Assembly (NCBI GenBank): GCA_001586965.3
Contig: LUCW03000523.1
Span: 1-44,251, forward strand
DNA: 44,251 nt
Source of the DNA: Sphaeroforma sirkka
Lineage: Eukaryota; Opisthokonta; Ichthyosporea; Ichthyophonida
Direction: 5' to 3'
Positions within the stretch are counted from its first letter, which is position 1, and each line of letters starts with the position of its first letter. A model generated the notes under the pieces. The model saw only the letters and a program-made list of their open reading frames with translations. It did no database searches and was not told the DNA's origin. Of this stretch, positions 7,810 through 19,140 are shown piece after piece. A program made the position numbers and the translations under genes.

Positions 7810-10800
7810 TTAAGGCGGATGTGTTCTAGGAGGTGGGCGTTTCATCGCAGGATGTTTGTTGATATAATTGCTATTCAGCTTCAAGTCAATGCAAATCTGT
7901 CGTAGGCATATTTGCCAACACTTGGTAAAATCAGGTGGATCTAGACTGCTAGTGATATAGAGAGAGTGATATCTATTGGGATGTTGTTTTCTAAATCCTG
8001 ATCTATATCGAACAGGGGGGGTGAATGTGGTGGTTGGGTAGTGTGCGTTTCCAATACTGTGGTGTGATTATGTACGCTGCTGCCTCTGGGTGAAGCGTAT
8101 TGAAATCTATTTGCGGATTATCAATCCACAGTACTCTATTGGGTTGCTGGCCACGATCTATACTAGCCAGTGATGGCCATATAAATTCATTGCCTGGGTG
8201 TGCACCATTTACACGTAACGTATGAACTACAGTAGTCATGAAACGCGGCACTGGAAACACTTTTCTCTATGAGTATGTTTGGTTCTATCGGTCCCTTGTG
8301 TATATATACTAGTTGATCGTGAATCGTTAGCATGTCTGTATAGCGCTTGCGACTACTAAGTGCATCTAGCAGTGTCTTATTAACTACTACGCCTTTCTGT
8401 GGTGCGATCAGTTTTGACACAAACTCTAACACGAAGGGACATGTAAAGTGTGTGGGAGTGAACTTTCTAGCGCTACAGCCGATGCATGCGAGACCTGCCG
8501 GGGTCTTTTCTAGCGTGAAACAGAACCTGTGTAATATGTAGAACAGGAAGATCGTCGGAACTCGGAAGAGAAGACTGCTGAAGCTGTGATGTTCCAGCGG
8601 TGTGTCGAATCGGTAGCGTTCTTCTTCGCCGGGGTAGATGAGCCGAAATCTCAGCTCGCGTGCTGCCTCGCGGTGTAGCGCACCTTCTTCCTTGTTTGGG
8701 TTTTTTTTTGGTATAGAAAGTCTTCAATTGTCTGTATAGTTTATAATATGGATAAAAATAGATGTTCTCGCGAGCGAGCATGGTGAGTCCCATCGGGGTG
8801 AAAACGGATTTGCGTTTGTTCATATAGTCTTGCAGTGGATTTCTGATTGACATTCTACTAATATGATTGATTAAACTTACACATTGCCACTCACACAGTG
8901 CCTGAGCATCAAGCAAGCCACAAAATTTGATCGAATTACGCATAGTAGGTGTGAAACTCTTAGGCGGGTCTTTCTGTGCCGCTGTGGATTTAATATATCC
9001 TACAGCACGATGGAGCACAAAGTTTAGTTGGAATAACTGTTTGTCTATCACTTCAGTGAGTGATTTATCGGCTAAAGGGATAAAACAGAGTCCATAAGTG
9101 ATTTTGGAGAGTATAAACACTCGAAAAATTATCAGCTTGTTATGCGAGTGCAAGTGATCTCCAGCTCGAAAGCCGAAAGGACCGCTATCGGTTATTGCAT
9201 TATTGAGCGTGGTGGTTCTATTTGCAAGCATCTCTACTATATTGATTCCTTTTGGGCTCATTGGAAACCCAAGGTATCGTGCAGTCTTAGTGGATTGTAT
9301 ACTACATTGATCGAGCACAAATGTAAATCGGTCCTTTGGGTTTTCTGGTGCTATGTATAGTGACTTTAGTGGGTGGAACTCAACACCAGAACGTCTGCCC
9401 CACACGGCTGCGAGATTAAGACACTGCTGTAGTTTCAGGGTGTTTCGATTGTATAGTGACATGTCATCTACCCAACCGAGAAACCCATTGGGGTCAACTT
9501 TCTCGAGACTGTCTAAAAGTGGGTCTATATATATATTAAATAATGTAGGGGCTATTGGGTCGCCCTGGGTCAATCCATTCTTTCGAGCGAATTTTGGACC
9601 CAACACTTGCTGGTACGTAACGCGCGAAGTCACATTGAGATACATATTTTTGAACAAACTGATGAGTTGTGTGGGTACATGTCTATTGTGTAGTAAACGC
9701 CACAACCTGTCCAATCGCACAGAATCGTATGCTTTCTTAATGTCTAGGAATATCTGATGTGTAGGTGCATCTGTAGGATTGGCCTGGTTTATATATTCGT
9801 GTAATGTCAGTGCGTGTGTAAAGCAAGAATAGCCGGATTTGAATCCACCTTGTCTTTTTGTGTGTTTTAAATGCATCTAATTTGTTAATATGACTGAGCA
9901 ACACGATTTGGAAGATGCGTCTTAATATCTGGGTGAGCGTTATAGGTCGGAATTGCTCTGGACCTAACGGTATATCAATCTTAGGGATAGGTACTATAAG
10001 AGTGCATAGCCATGCATCAGGTATCTCTCCCGTGTGAAGTATCTTAGTGAATAACAGGTGCAACACCTTGAGAATTGGCGATTTGGGATTGGGTTCCCCT
10101 GGTCTTTGTGGCCTCTAGGGTACGGTTCTATTGCAGCTTTTAAGAGATCGATATGTATGCCATCCGGGCCTGAGCCTTTTCGACTATCGTATCTCAAAAT
10201 TGCATCCATAATATTTCCTGTAGTGAAAACATCATGGTCTATCGGGATAAATTCTGAGTGTGTTTTCTCTGGTATCTTGTAGAAGGCATCTCTGTTGAAT
10301 AACTTTTCTAAAAAAAACGAACTAATAATATGTGCAGTTGGTTCTGTGGTATTTGGTATAGTGGGTTGTCTTGTTCTAGATTTTCGCTGTTTAGAGAACA
10401 ACCTGACTATAGCATCATTGGGTACTCGTTCTGTGGAGCGGAGGGGTGTGCATGATCTATGAGGATTACTTTCTAAGAAGTAACCGTAGAAACAGCCTTG
10501 TGCTCGTTTCCAAAACTGATTGATTATAGAGTCGTATATGATTTTGATATCATTCTGATCTGAGTTCTGAACTCGTTTGATCCATGTCTTAGCAAACACC
10601 CGAATTCTGGCGCAAAATGTACGTGTATAGCGCATTTTTTTGCAGTTATAGGTTCGAATGCGATATCTGTTGTAGCCCTGAGATGGCATACATTCTATGT
10701 CTGCAGGTTTAGTGTGTACTGTCTGAGTATCTGGTGATTCAATTTGTATTGCAAATACCCACTCGTGGTCTGTCCTGAGCCCGATATCTTTACAACGTAT

Positions 10801-11386
10801 AAGAGATAGTGATGTCTTTGTGCGTGCTTGTGCATATACGTGATCGACCCGTATATTCCCAGATTGCGATGGGAGTACATGATCTAGCCTATGTAGTCGT
10901 GTGTAGAATTCGATCGATTCTCTGCGCGCAGGAGAAATGATTTTATCGTCGCCATATTCGATATCACGAAAATTCATGTCGCCACACAACACGTGTGGTT
11001 TGCAATTCAGAGATAATAGCACATTATATACATCATCCCCTAGGGATGGCGCCAAATATACACAAGCAACAGTCACTGCGCGAAACGTGAAAAAGCCACG
11101 AAATATTGACTAAAAGCGTGCAATCTAAATTGATATGCATTGTGTCTACTAATCACGGCAACACCGTTATTTCTGCCCCGCGATGAGCACTGGCCGAAGG
11201 CGGTGAGGCGTAGATCAGATTTGTATTAGTATTATTACACACAGCATTCAAACGATCGGTATAACCCCAGGTCTCTACTAAACACAGGGCATCGCATTGA
11301 CTGCAAAGTGAGCGTATTATTTCGTATTGTTTAGCTACATTCATTAGAGAATTTAGATTGACATAATACACGAGAATGTCACTCAT
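7810..11386 (-). pseudogene. LINE ORF2, copy A: endonuclease and reverse transcriptase (frameshifted)
   Basis: The ATG at 11386 overlaps the ORF1 stop as ATGA. The N-terminal endonuclease has VETWG, CGDMNF (about 10970), RVDHVYA and TDHEWVFA, the Glu, Asp/Asn and Asp-His residues of APE-type enzymes. The reverse transcriptase has GPDGIHID, RPITLTQIL, QGGFKSGYSCF, FLDIKKAYDSV (motif A), QGDPIAPTLF (motif B), GWVDDMSLY (motif C) and ARYLGFPMS. The longest open piece is 8473-9876. Frameshifts lie near 11185, 11090, 10640, 10310, 10100, 9860, 8710, 8265 and 8022. The C-terminus has a C-x2-C-x8-H-x2-C finger (CIGC) and probably ends at the TAA at 7810. Confidence 0.85.
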
Positions 11387-12040
11387 TGCGATTTCATCTT
11401 ACTATCAGTACGGGTTTGTATAAAGTCAGAGAGTTCCTTTCTCGTTTCTGGATCACTGATTGGTGGTGAGTTAAACCCATCTCCTAAGACTGCGACTAAT
11501 TCATCTTCAGATAGATTATCTAACGATTCATCATCATTGCCTTCGAGTCTAGTTCTAGCCCGTTCGTTATCGCTATCGCTTTGACACTTACGTTTGAGGT
11601 ATGACGATAATTTAGTGATCTCTGATTGTACTTCCATATGATCACTCTCTCTGACCTAGCAGATGTTTGTATATCTGCGGGCGAACTAATAGTTATGGCG
11701 AGTGTGTTTGTTATATTGGAACTAGTGGTTGTTGTTTCGGAATCTGTAGAATTTGCTTTAGATTTAGGCTGTGTTGGATCGTCGGGTACTCTACTGAGCA
11801 GGTATGCGAGCACTCTAGGGTACTGGGGTGGACATTTCTCACGTTCTAGTGCATTTTATAAGCGGTGGTTAAACGAGTACGTGCTCCATTGATATTGCGA
11901 TAGGATTGGTCACATGCATATTTTCATAGGGTCGGCGCCTTTGTTTGTACGCCAGCCGCGTGCTAATAGTAGAATCTGTTTGGTTTTAGAACTAAAGCGT
12001 GCAATGGAACGACTAATTCAACTGCGCTTCGATCTTTTAA
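11383..12040 (-). pseudogene. LINE ORF1, copy A (5'-truncated)
   Basis: It matches the C-terminal part of ORF1 in the + copy: ARFSSKTKQ ... GWRTNKGADP ... YPRVLAYLLSRVPDDP, a Ser/Thr-rich linker, then an acidic tail (LEGNDDESLDNLSEDELVAVLGDGF). It stops at 11383, four bases into ORF2. A shift near 11640 breaks it. The coiled-coil half is missing because of the 5' truncation. ORF1 proteins of LINEs usually bind the element RNA. Confidence 0.75.
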
Positions 12041-12055
12041 GTCCAGTGATAGTTT

Positions 12056-12123
12056 GTAGGGTTTTTTGGAGGGTTTAGGGTTTTAGGGTTTAGGGTTTTA
12101 GGGTTTTAGGGTTTAGGGTTTAG
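12056..12123 (+). repeat. Telomere-type repeats between LINE copies A and B
   Basis: Mixed TTTAGGG and TTTTAGGG units on +, running into tagttccctaggtacc, where the 3' end of copy B begins. The left edge (tgtagggttttttggaggg) is degenerate. Confidence 0.92.
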
Positions 12124-12807
12124 TTCCCTAGGTACCTTTTTTGTTTACACGCTATTGCTATATACAATGGCTTGTGTCCGAAGACCTGTGGCGGCCGGCA
12201 GGTGTCGCAGTTTGTGCCTTAATCCCTGTTTTCTCAGGTAGAGGCTAACTGAACTGTCTAATGGCTGGGTTGTTGCGCTGCGTTTAGTTTGCTATGCGGC
12301 TTGGTTTCTTTGGGTATGTAGTTCTATGGGTTGTTTTAGTAGTAGTTTGTAAATCCTAACTGGTTGGAAACAAGTGCTGAGAATATACTATGACCGATTT
12401 GCATTTCTTGTATTACTGAAATGATGAGAGAGACCAGTAGCGGCACTACTGTCGTGACTCACTACCGCATCACCGGGTTGCGATTTGCAACTGTGTCTGC
12501 CGGTTGGTAGGCGCTTAGGGCGGATGTGTTCTAGGAGGTGGGCGTTTCATAGCAGGATGATTTTGTTGATATAATTGCTATTCAGCTTCAAGTCAATGCA
12601 AATCTGTCGTAGGCATATTTGCCAACACTTTAAAAAAATCAGGTGGATCTAGACTGCTAGTGATATAGAGAGAGTGATATCTATTGGGATGTTGTTTTCT
12701 AAATCCTGATCTATATCGAACAGGGTGTGTATTGAATGTTCATTGGGTAGTGTTGTTTCCAATACTGTGGTTGATTAAGGATGTACGTTTGCTTTTGGGT
12801 GGCGTTG
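12124..12807 (-). mobile_element. LINE copy B, 3' fragment
   Basis: Only the 3' UTR and the last coding bases of ORF2 are present; it is collinear with 7430-8100. It carries more indels than copies A and C (for example ttcttgtattactgaaatgatg against ttcgtattactgaatatg). Its last 80 bases (12725-12807) become increasingly garbled before telomeric repeats resume. It is either a severely 5'-truncated insertion or a poorly resolved consensus. Confidence 0.85.
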
Positions 12808-12932
12808 AAGGGTTTTAGGGTTTTAGGGTTTTAGGGTTTTAGGGTTTTAGGGTTTTTAGGGTTTAGGGTTTTAGGTTTAGGTTTTAGGGTTTTAGGGTTT
12901 TAGGGTTTTAGGGTTTTAGGGTTTAGGTTTTA
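12808..12932 (+). repeat. Telomere-type repeat block between LINE copies B and C
   Basis: About 125 bases of TTTTAGGG with some TTTAGGG units, the longest clear telomeric block in the window. It abuts the LINE 3' end (taggtacctttatttg) at 12932. The mix of 7- and 8-base units suggests either a variable telomerase template or homopolymer length errors. Confidence 0.95.
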
Positions 12933-15900
12933 GGTACCTTTATTTGTTTACACGCTATTGCTATATACAATGGCTTGTGTCCGAAGACCTGTGGCGGCCG
13001 GCAGGTGTCGCAGTTTGTGCCTTAATCCCTGTTTTCTCAGGTAGAGGCTAACTGAACTGTCTAATGGCTGGGTTGTTGCGCTGCGTTTAGTTTGCTATGC
13101 GGCTTGGTTTCTTTGGGTATGTAGTTCTATGGGTTGTTTTAGTAGTAGTTTGTAAATCCTAACTGGTTGGAAACAAGTGCTGAGAATATACTATGACCGA
13201 TTTGCATTTCGTATTACTGAATATGAGAGAGAGACCAGTAGCGGCACTACTGTCTCGGACTCACTACCGCATCACCGGGTTGCGATTTGCAGCTGTGTCT
13301 GCCGGTAGGCGCTTAGGGCGGATGTGTTCTAGGAGGTGGGCGTTTCATCGCAGGATGTTTGTTGATATAATTGCTATTCAGCTTCAAGTCAATGCAAATC
13401 TGTCGTAGGCATATTTGCCAACACTTGGTAAAATCAGGTGGATCTAGACTGCTAGTGATATAGAGAGAGTGATATCTATTGGGATGTTGTTTTCTAAATC
13501 CTGATCTATATCGAACAGGGGTGAATGTGGTGGTTGGGTAGTGTGCGTTTCCAATACTGTGGTGTGATTATGTACGCTGCTGCCTCTGGGTGAAGCGTAT
13601 TGAAATCTATTTGCGGATTATCAATCCACAGTACTCTATTGGGTTGCTGGCCACGATCTATACTAGCCAGTGATGGCCATATAAATTCATTGCCTGGGTG
13701 TGCACCATTTACACGTAACGTATGAACTACAGTAGTCATGAAACGCGGCACTGGAAACACTTTTTCTATGAGTATGTTTGGTTCTATCGGTCCCTTGTGT
13801 ATATATACTAGTTGATCGTGAATCGTTAGCATGTCTGTATAGCGCTTGCGACTACTAAGTGCATCTAGCAGTGTCTTATTAACTACTACGCCTTTCTGTG
13901 GTGCGATCAGTTTTGACACAAACTCTAACACGAAGGGACATGTAAAGTGTGTGGGAGTGAACTTTCTAGCGCTACAGCCGATGCATGCGAGACCTGCCGG
14001 GGTCTTTTCTAGCGTGAAACAGAACCTGTGTAATATGTAGAACAGGAAGATCGTCGGAACTCGGAAGAGAAGACTGCTGAAGCTGTGATGTTCCAGCGGT
14101 GTGTCGAATCGGTAGCGTTCTTCTTCGCCGGGGTAGATGAGCCGAAATCTCAGCTCGCGTGCTGCCTCGCGGTGTAGCGCACCTTCTTCCTTGTTTGGGT
14201 TCTTTTTGGTATAGAAAATCTTCAATTGTCTGTATAGTTTATAATATGGATAAAAATAGATGTTCTCGCGAGCGAGCATGGTGAGTCCCATCGGGGTGAA
14301 AACGGATTTGCGTTTGTTCATATAGTCTTGCAGTGGATTTCTGATTGACATTCTACTAATATGATTGATTAAACTTACACATTGCCACTCACACAGTGCC
14401 TGAGCATCAAGCAAGCCACAAAATTTGATCGAATTACGCATAGTAGGTGTGAAACTCTTAGGCGGGTCTTTCTGTGCCGCTGTGGATGTAATATATCCTA
14501 CAGCACGATGGAGCACAAAGTTTAGTTGGAATAACTGTTTGTCTATCACTTCAGTGAGTGATTTATCGGCTAAAGGGATAAAACAGAGTCCATAAGTGAT
14601 TTTGGAGAGTATAAACACTCGAAAAATCATCAGCTTGTTATGCGGGTGCAAGTGATCTCCAGCTCGAAAGCCGAAAGGACCGCTATCGGTTATTGCATTA
14701 TTGAGCGTGGTGGTTCTATTTGCAAGCATCTCTACTATATTGATTCCTTTTGGGCTCATTGGAAACCCAAGGTATCGTGCAGTCTTAGTGGATTGTATAC
14801 TACATTGATCGAGCACAAATGTAAATCGGTCCTTTGGGTTTTCTGGTGCTATGTATAGTGACTTTAGTGGGTGGAACTCAACACCAGAACGTCTGCCCCA
14901 CACGGCTGCGAGATTAAGACACTGCTGTAGTTTCAGGGTGTTTCGATTGTATAGTGACATGTCATCTACCCAACCGAGAAACCCATTGGGGTCAACTTTC
15001 TCGAGACTGTCTAAAAGTGGGTCTATATATATATTAAATAATGTAGGGGCTATTGGGTCGCCCTGGGTCAATCCATTCTTTCGAGCGAATTTTGGACCCA
15101 ACACTTGCTGGTACGTAACGCGCGAAGTCACATTGAGATACATATTTTTTGAACAAACTGATGAGTTGTGTGGGTACATGTCTATTGTGTAGTAAACGCC
15201 ACAACCTGTCCAATCGCACAGAATCGTATGCTTTCTTAATGTCTAGGAATATCTGATGTGTAGGTGCATCTGTAGGATTGGCCTGGTTTATATATTCGTG
15301 TAATGTCAGTGCGTGTGTAAAGCAAGAATAGCCGGATTTGAATCCACCTTGTCTTTTGTGTGTTTTAAATGCATCTAATTTGTTAATATGACTGAGCAAC
15401 ACGATTTGGAAGATGCGTCTTAATATCTGGGTGAGCGTTATAGGTCGGAATTGCTCTGGACCTAACGGTATATCAATCTTAGGGATAGGTACTATAAGAG
15501 TGCATAGCCATGCATCAGGTATCTCTCCCGTGTGAAGTATCTTAGTGAATAACAGGTGCAACACCTTGAGAATTGGCGATTTGGGATTGGGTTTCCCTGG
15601 TCTTTGTGGCCTCTAGGGTACGGTTCTATTGCAGCTTTTAAGAGATCGATATGTATGCCATCCGGGCCTGAGCCTTTTCGACTATCGTATCTCAAAATTG
15701 CATCCATAATATTTCCTGTAGTGAAAACATCATGGTCTATCGGGATAAATTCTGAGTGTGTTTTCTCTGGTATCTTGTAGAAGGCATCTCTGTTGAATAA
15801 CTTTTCTAAAAAACGAACTAATAATATGTGCAGTTGGTTCTGTGGTATTTGGTATAGTGGGTTGTCTTGTTCTAGATTTTCGCTGTTTAGAGAACAACCT

Positions 15901-16550
15901 GACTATAGCATCATTGGGTACTCGTTCTGTGGAGCGGAGGGTGTGCATGATCTATGAGGATTACTTTCTAAGAAGTAACCGTAGAAACAGCCTTGTGCTC
16001 GTTTCCAAAACTGATTGATTATAGAGTCGTATATGATTTTGATATGATATCATTCTGATCTGAGTTCTGAACTCGTTTGATCCATGTCTTAGCAAACACC
16101 CGAATTCTGGCGCAAAATGTACGTGTATAGCGCACATTTTTTTTGCAGTTATAGGTTCGAATGCGATATCTGTTGTAGCCCTGAGATGGCATACATTCTA
16201 TGTCTGCAGGTTTAGTGTGTACTGTCTGAGTATCTGGTGATTCAATTTGTATTGCAAATACCCACTCGTGATCTGTCCTGAGCCCGATATCTTTACAACG
16301 TATAAGAGATAGTGATGTCTTTGTGCGTGCTTGTGCATATACGTGATCGACCCGTATATTCCCAGATTGCGATGGGAGTACATGATCTAGCCTATGTAGT
16401 CGTGTGTAGAATTCGATCGATTCTCTGCGCGCAGGAGAAATGATTTTATCGTCGCCATATTCGATATCACGAAAATTCATGTCGCCACACAACACGTGTG
16501 GTTTGTTTTCAGAGATAATAGCACATTATATACATCGTCCCCTAGGGATG
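12933..16550 (-). mobile_element. LINE copy C (minus strand)
   Basis: It is near-identical to copy A from the 3' end through most of the endonuclease. Clean identity ends at about 16550 within the endonuclease (gggatggcg), where the sequence becomes a blend with the next copy's 3' tail. Confidence 0.9.
13313..16550 (-). pseudogene. LINE ORF2, copy C (5' end lost, frameshifted)
   Basis: It contains the longest single open piece of any LINE copy here, 13506-15179 (557 aa), running from just before RT motif B (QGDPIAPTLF) through GWVDDMSLY, YLGFPMS, the C-x2-C-x8-H-x2-C finger and the conserved C-terminal domain (ALSSRKRYTDML, WPSLASIDRG). Upstream pieces 15034-15564 (RPITLTQIL to QGDP region), 15492-15707 (GPDGIHID) and 16019-16495 (endonuclease CGDMNF, RVDHVYA, TDHEWVFA) are in different frames. 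The start codon and first endonuclease strand are missing or blended at 16551-17000. The reading frame probably continues past the stop at 13506 to the TAA at 13313. Confidence 0.85.
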
Positions 16551-19140
16551 GCGAAGACCTGTGGCCATGGTAGTGTCACAGTTTGTGCTTAATCCCAGTC
16601 AGGTGCGCGAAACGTGAAAGCCACGAAATATTGGGTTGTTGCAATCTAAATTGATTTGCTATTGCTTGGTTACTAATTGGGTATGTAGTTCTATGGGTTA
16701 TTTCTGTAGTTTGTAAATCCTAACTGGCCGAAACAAGTGCTGAATATACTATGACAGATTTGTATTTAGTATTACTGAATATGAGAGAGCAGTTCGGCAC
16801 TACTGTCTCGGACTCTCTACCGCATCACCAGGGCATTTGCAGCTGTGTCTGCAAAGTAGCGTATTATTTCGGATGTGTTTAGGAGTGGGCGTTTCATCGC
16901 AGGATGTTTGTTGATATAATTGCTATTCAGAATGTCACTCAGTCATTTCATCAAATCTGTCGTAGGCATATTTTGTATAACACTTGGTAAAATCAGGTGG
17001 ATCTAGACTGCTAGTGATATAGAGAGAGTGATATCTATTGGGATGTTGTTTTCTAAATCCTGATCTCTATCGAACAGGGGTGAATGTGGTGGTTGGGTAG
17101 TGTGCGTTTCCAATACTGTGGTTGTGATTATGTACGCTGCTGCCTCTGGGTGAAGCGTATTGAAATCTATTTGCGGATTATCAATCCACAGTACTCTATT
17201 GGGTTGCTGGCCTTACGATCTATACTAGCCAGTGATGGCCATATAAATTCATTGCCTGGGTGTGCTTCCATTTACACGTAACGTATGAACTAGCAGTAGT
17301 CATGAAACGCGGCACTGGAAAACTTTTAGTTATGCGAGTATGTTTGGTTCTATCGGTCCCTTGTGTATATATACTAGTTGATCGTGAATCGTTAGCATGT
17401 CTGTTAGCGCTTGCGACTACTAAGTGCATCTAGCAGTGTCTTATTAACTACTACGCCTTTCTGTGGTGCGATCAGTTTTTTGACACAAACTCTAACACGA
17501 AGGGACATGTAAAGTGTGTGGAGTGAACTTTCTAGCGCTACAGCCGATGCATGCGAGACCTGCCGGGGTCTTTTCTAGCGTGAAACAGAACCTGTGTAAT
17601 ATGTAGAACAGGAAGATCGTCGGAACTCGGAAGAGAAGACTGCTGAAGCTGTGATGTTCCAGCGGTGTGTCGAATCGGTAGCGTTCTTCTTCGCCGGGGT
17701 AGATGAGCCGAAATCTCAGCTCGCGTGCTGCCTCGCGGTGTAGCGCACTTTTCTTCTTTGTTTTGTTTTTTTTTTTTGGTATAGAAAATCTTAGCCATCT
17801 GTATATAGTTTAATTGGTTGGAAGTTTAAAAATAGATGTTCTCGTGAGCGAGCATGGTTTGAGTCCCATCAGGGTGAAAACAGTTTGCGTTTGTTCATAT
17901 AGTCTTGCAGTGGATTTCTGATTGACATTCTACTAATATGATTGATTAAACTTACACATTGCCACTCACACAGTGCCTGAGCATCAAGCAAGCCACAAAA
18001 TTTGATCGAATTACGCATAGTAGGTGTGAAACTCTTAGGCGGGTCTTTCTGTGCCGCTGTGGATGTAATATACCCTACAGCACGATGGAGCACAAAGTTG
18101 AGTTGGAATAACTGTTTGTCTATCACTTCAGTGAGTGATTTATCGGCTAAAGGGATAAAACAGAGTCCATAAGTGATTTTTTTTGAGAGTATAAACACTC
18201 GAAAAAATCATCAGCTTGTTATACGGGTGCAAGTGATCCCCAGCTCGAAAGCCGAAAGGACCGCTATCGGTTATTGCATTATTGAGCGTGGTGGTTCTAT
18301 TTGCAAGCATCTCTACTATATTGATTAATTTTTGGGCTCATTGGAAACCCAAGGTATCGTGCAGCAGTTAGTGGATTGTATACTACATTGATCGAGCACA
18401 AATGTAAATCGGTCCTTTGGGTTTTCTGGTGCTATGTATAGTGACTTTTTTAGTGGGTGGACGTTTCAACACCAGAACGTCTGCCCCACACGGCTGCGAG
18501 ATTAAGACATTTATTTTGTAGTTTCAGGGTGTTTCGATTGTATAGTGACATGTCATTTACCCAACCGAGAAACCCATTGGGGTCAACTTTTTTAGAGACT
18601 GTTAAAAGTGGGTCTATATATATTAAATTAAAAATTTAGGGGCTATTGGGTCGCCCTGGGTCAATCCATTCTTTCAAAGTTTAAAATTTAATTTTGGAAT
18701 TTAACACTTAAAATTTGGTACGTTTTTAAATTTAAACATTTGAGATACAAATTTTTGAATTTAAACTGATTAAAGTTTTGTGGGTACATGTCTAAAATGT
18801 AGTAAATTTAACCTTTCCAATCGCATTTAGAATTTATTTAAAATTTAATGTTAGGAATATCTGATTTAAAATTGCAAATTTAGGATTGGCCTGGTTTTTA
18901 TATTCGTGTAATGTCAGTGCGTGTTAAAAAAAGAATAGCCGGATTTGAAATTTCCACCTTAAAATTTAAAATTTAAATGCATCTAATTTGTTAATTTAAA
19001 ATTTAAAGCAACACGATTTAAAATTTGCGTCTTAAAATTTAAAATTTAAGCGTTAAATTTCGGAATTTCTGGATTTAACGGTAAATTTCAATTTAAAATT
19101 TAGGTATTTAAGAGTGCATTTAAAATTGCAAATTAAAATT
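16551..19140 (-). mobile_element. LINE copy D, scrambled and grading into (TTTAAAA)n
   Basis: The 3' UTR part (16551-17000) is interleaved with 5' coding sequence from copy C. The ORF2 part (17000-18600) follows the family but with many extra indels. Open pieces at 17538-17798 and 17869-18198 cover the C-terminal half of ORF2. From 18600 words of LINE alternate with words of TTTAAAA until the LINE vanishes near 19140, around the position of the RPITL motif. No frame longer than 109 aa survives. Confidence 0.8.

Larger units (their letters stand above)
7430..12040 (-). mobile_element. LINE copy A (5'-truncated, minus strand)
   Basis: It is collinear with the + copy at 24100-28680 and inverted. 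From its 3' end it contains a 3' UTR (7430-7809), ORF2 and most of ORF1. Identity stops near 12040, about 600 bases short of the ORF1 start in the + copy. A short unrelated stretch and telomeric repeats follow. 5' truncation is typical of LINE insertion by target-primed reverse transcription. Confidence 0.9.

Noticed and set aside
7690-7905. 71-aa + ORF in the LINE 3' end, also at 13193 and on - at 28420
   Set aside because: It is antisense to the 3' UTR and ORF2 end; conservation follows the element copies and the composition is not protein-like.
8347-8541. Small + strand ORFs overlapping the - strand LINE ORF2 (also 9142-9360, 9353-9757, 13846-14040, 14640-14858)
   Set aside because: They recur only because the LINE recurs, lie antisense to recognised RT motifs and show no protein-like features of their own.
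18457-18639. 60-aa + ORF in the scrambled LINE copy D
   Set aside because: It is antisense to RT motif C coding DNA in a blended region.
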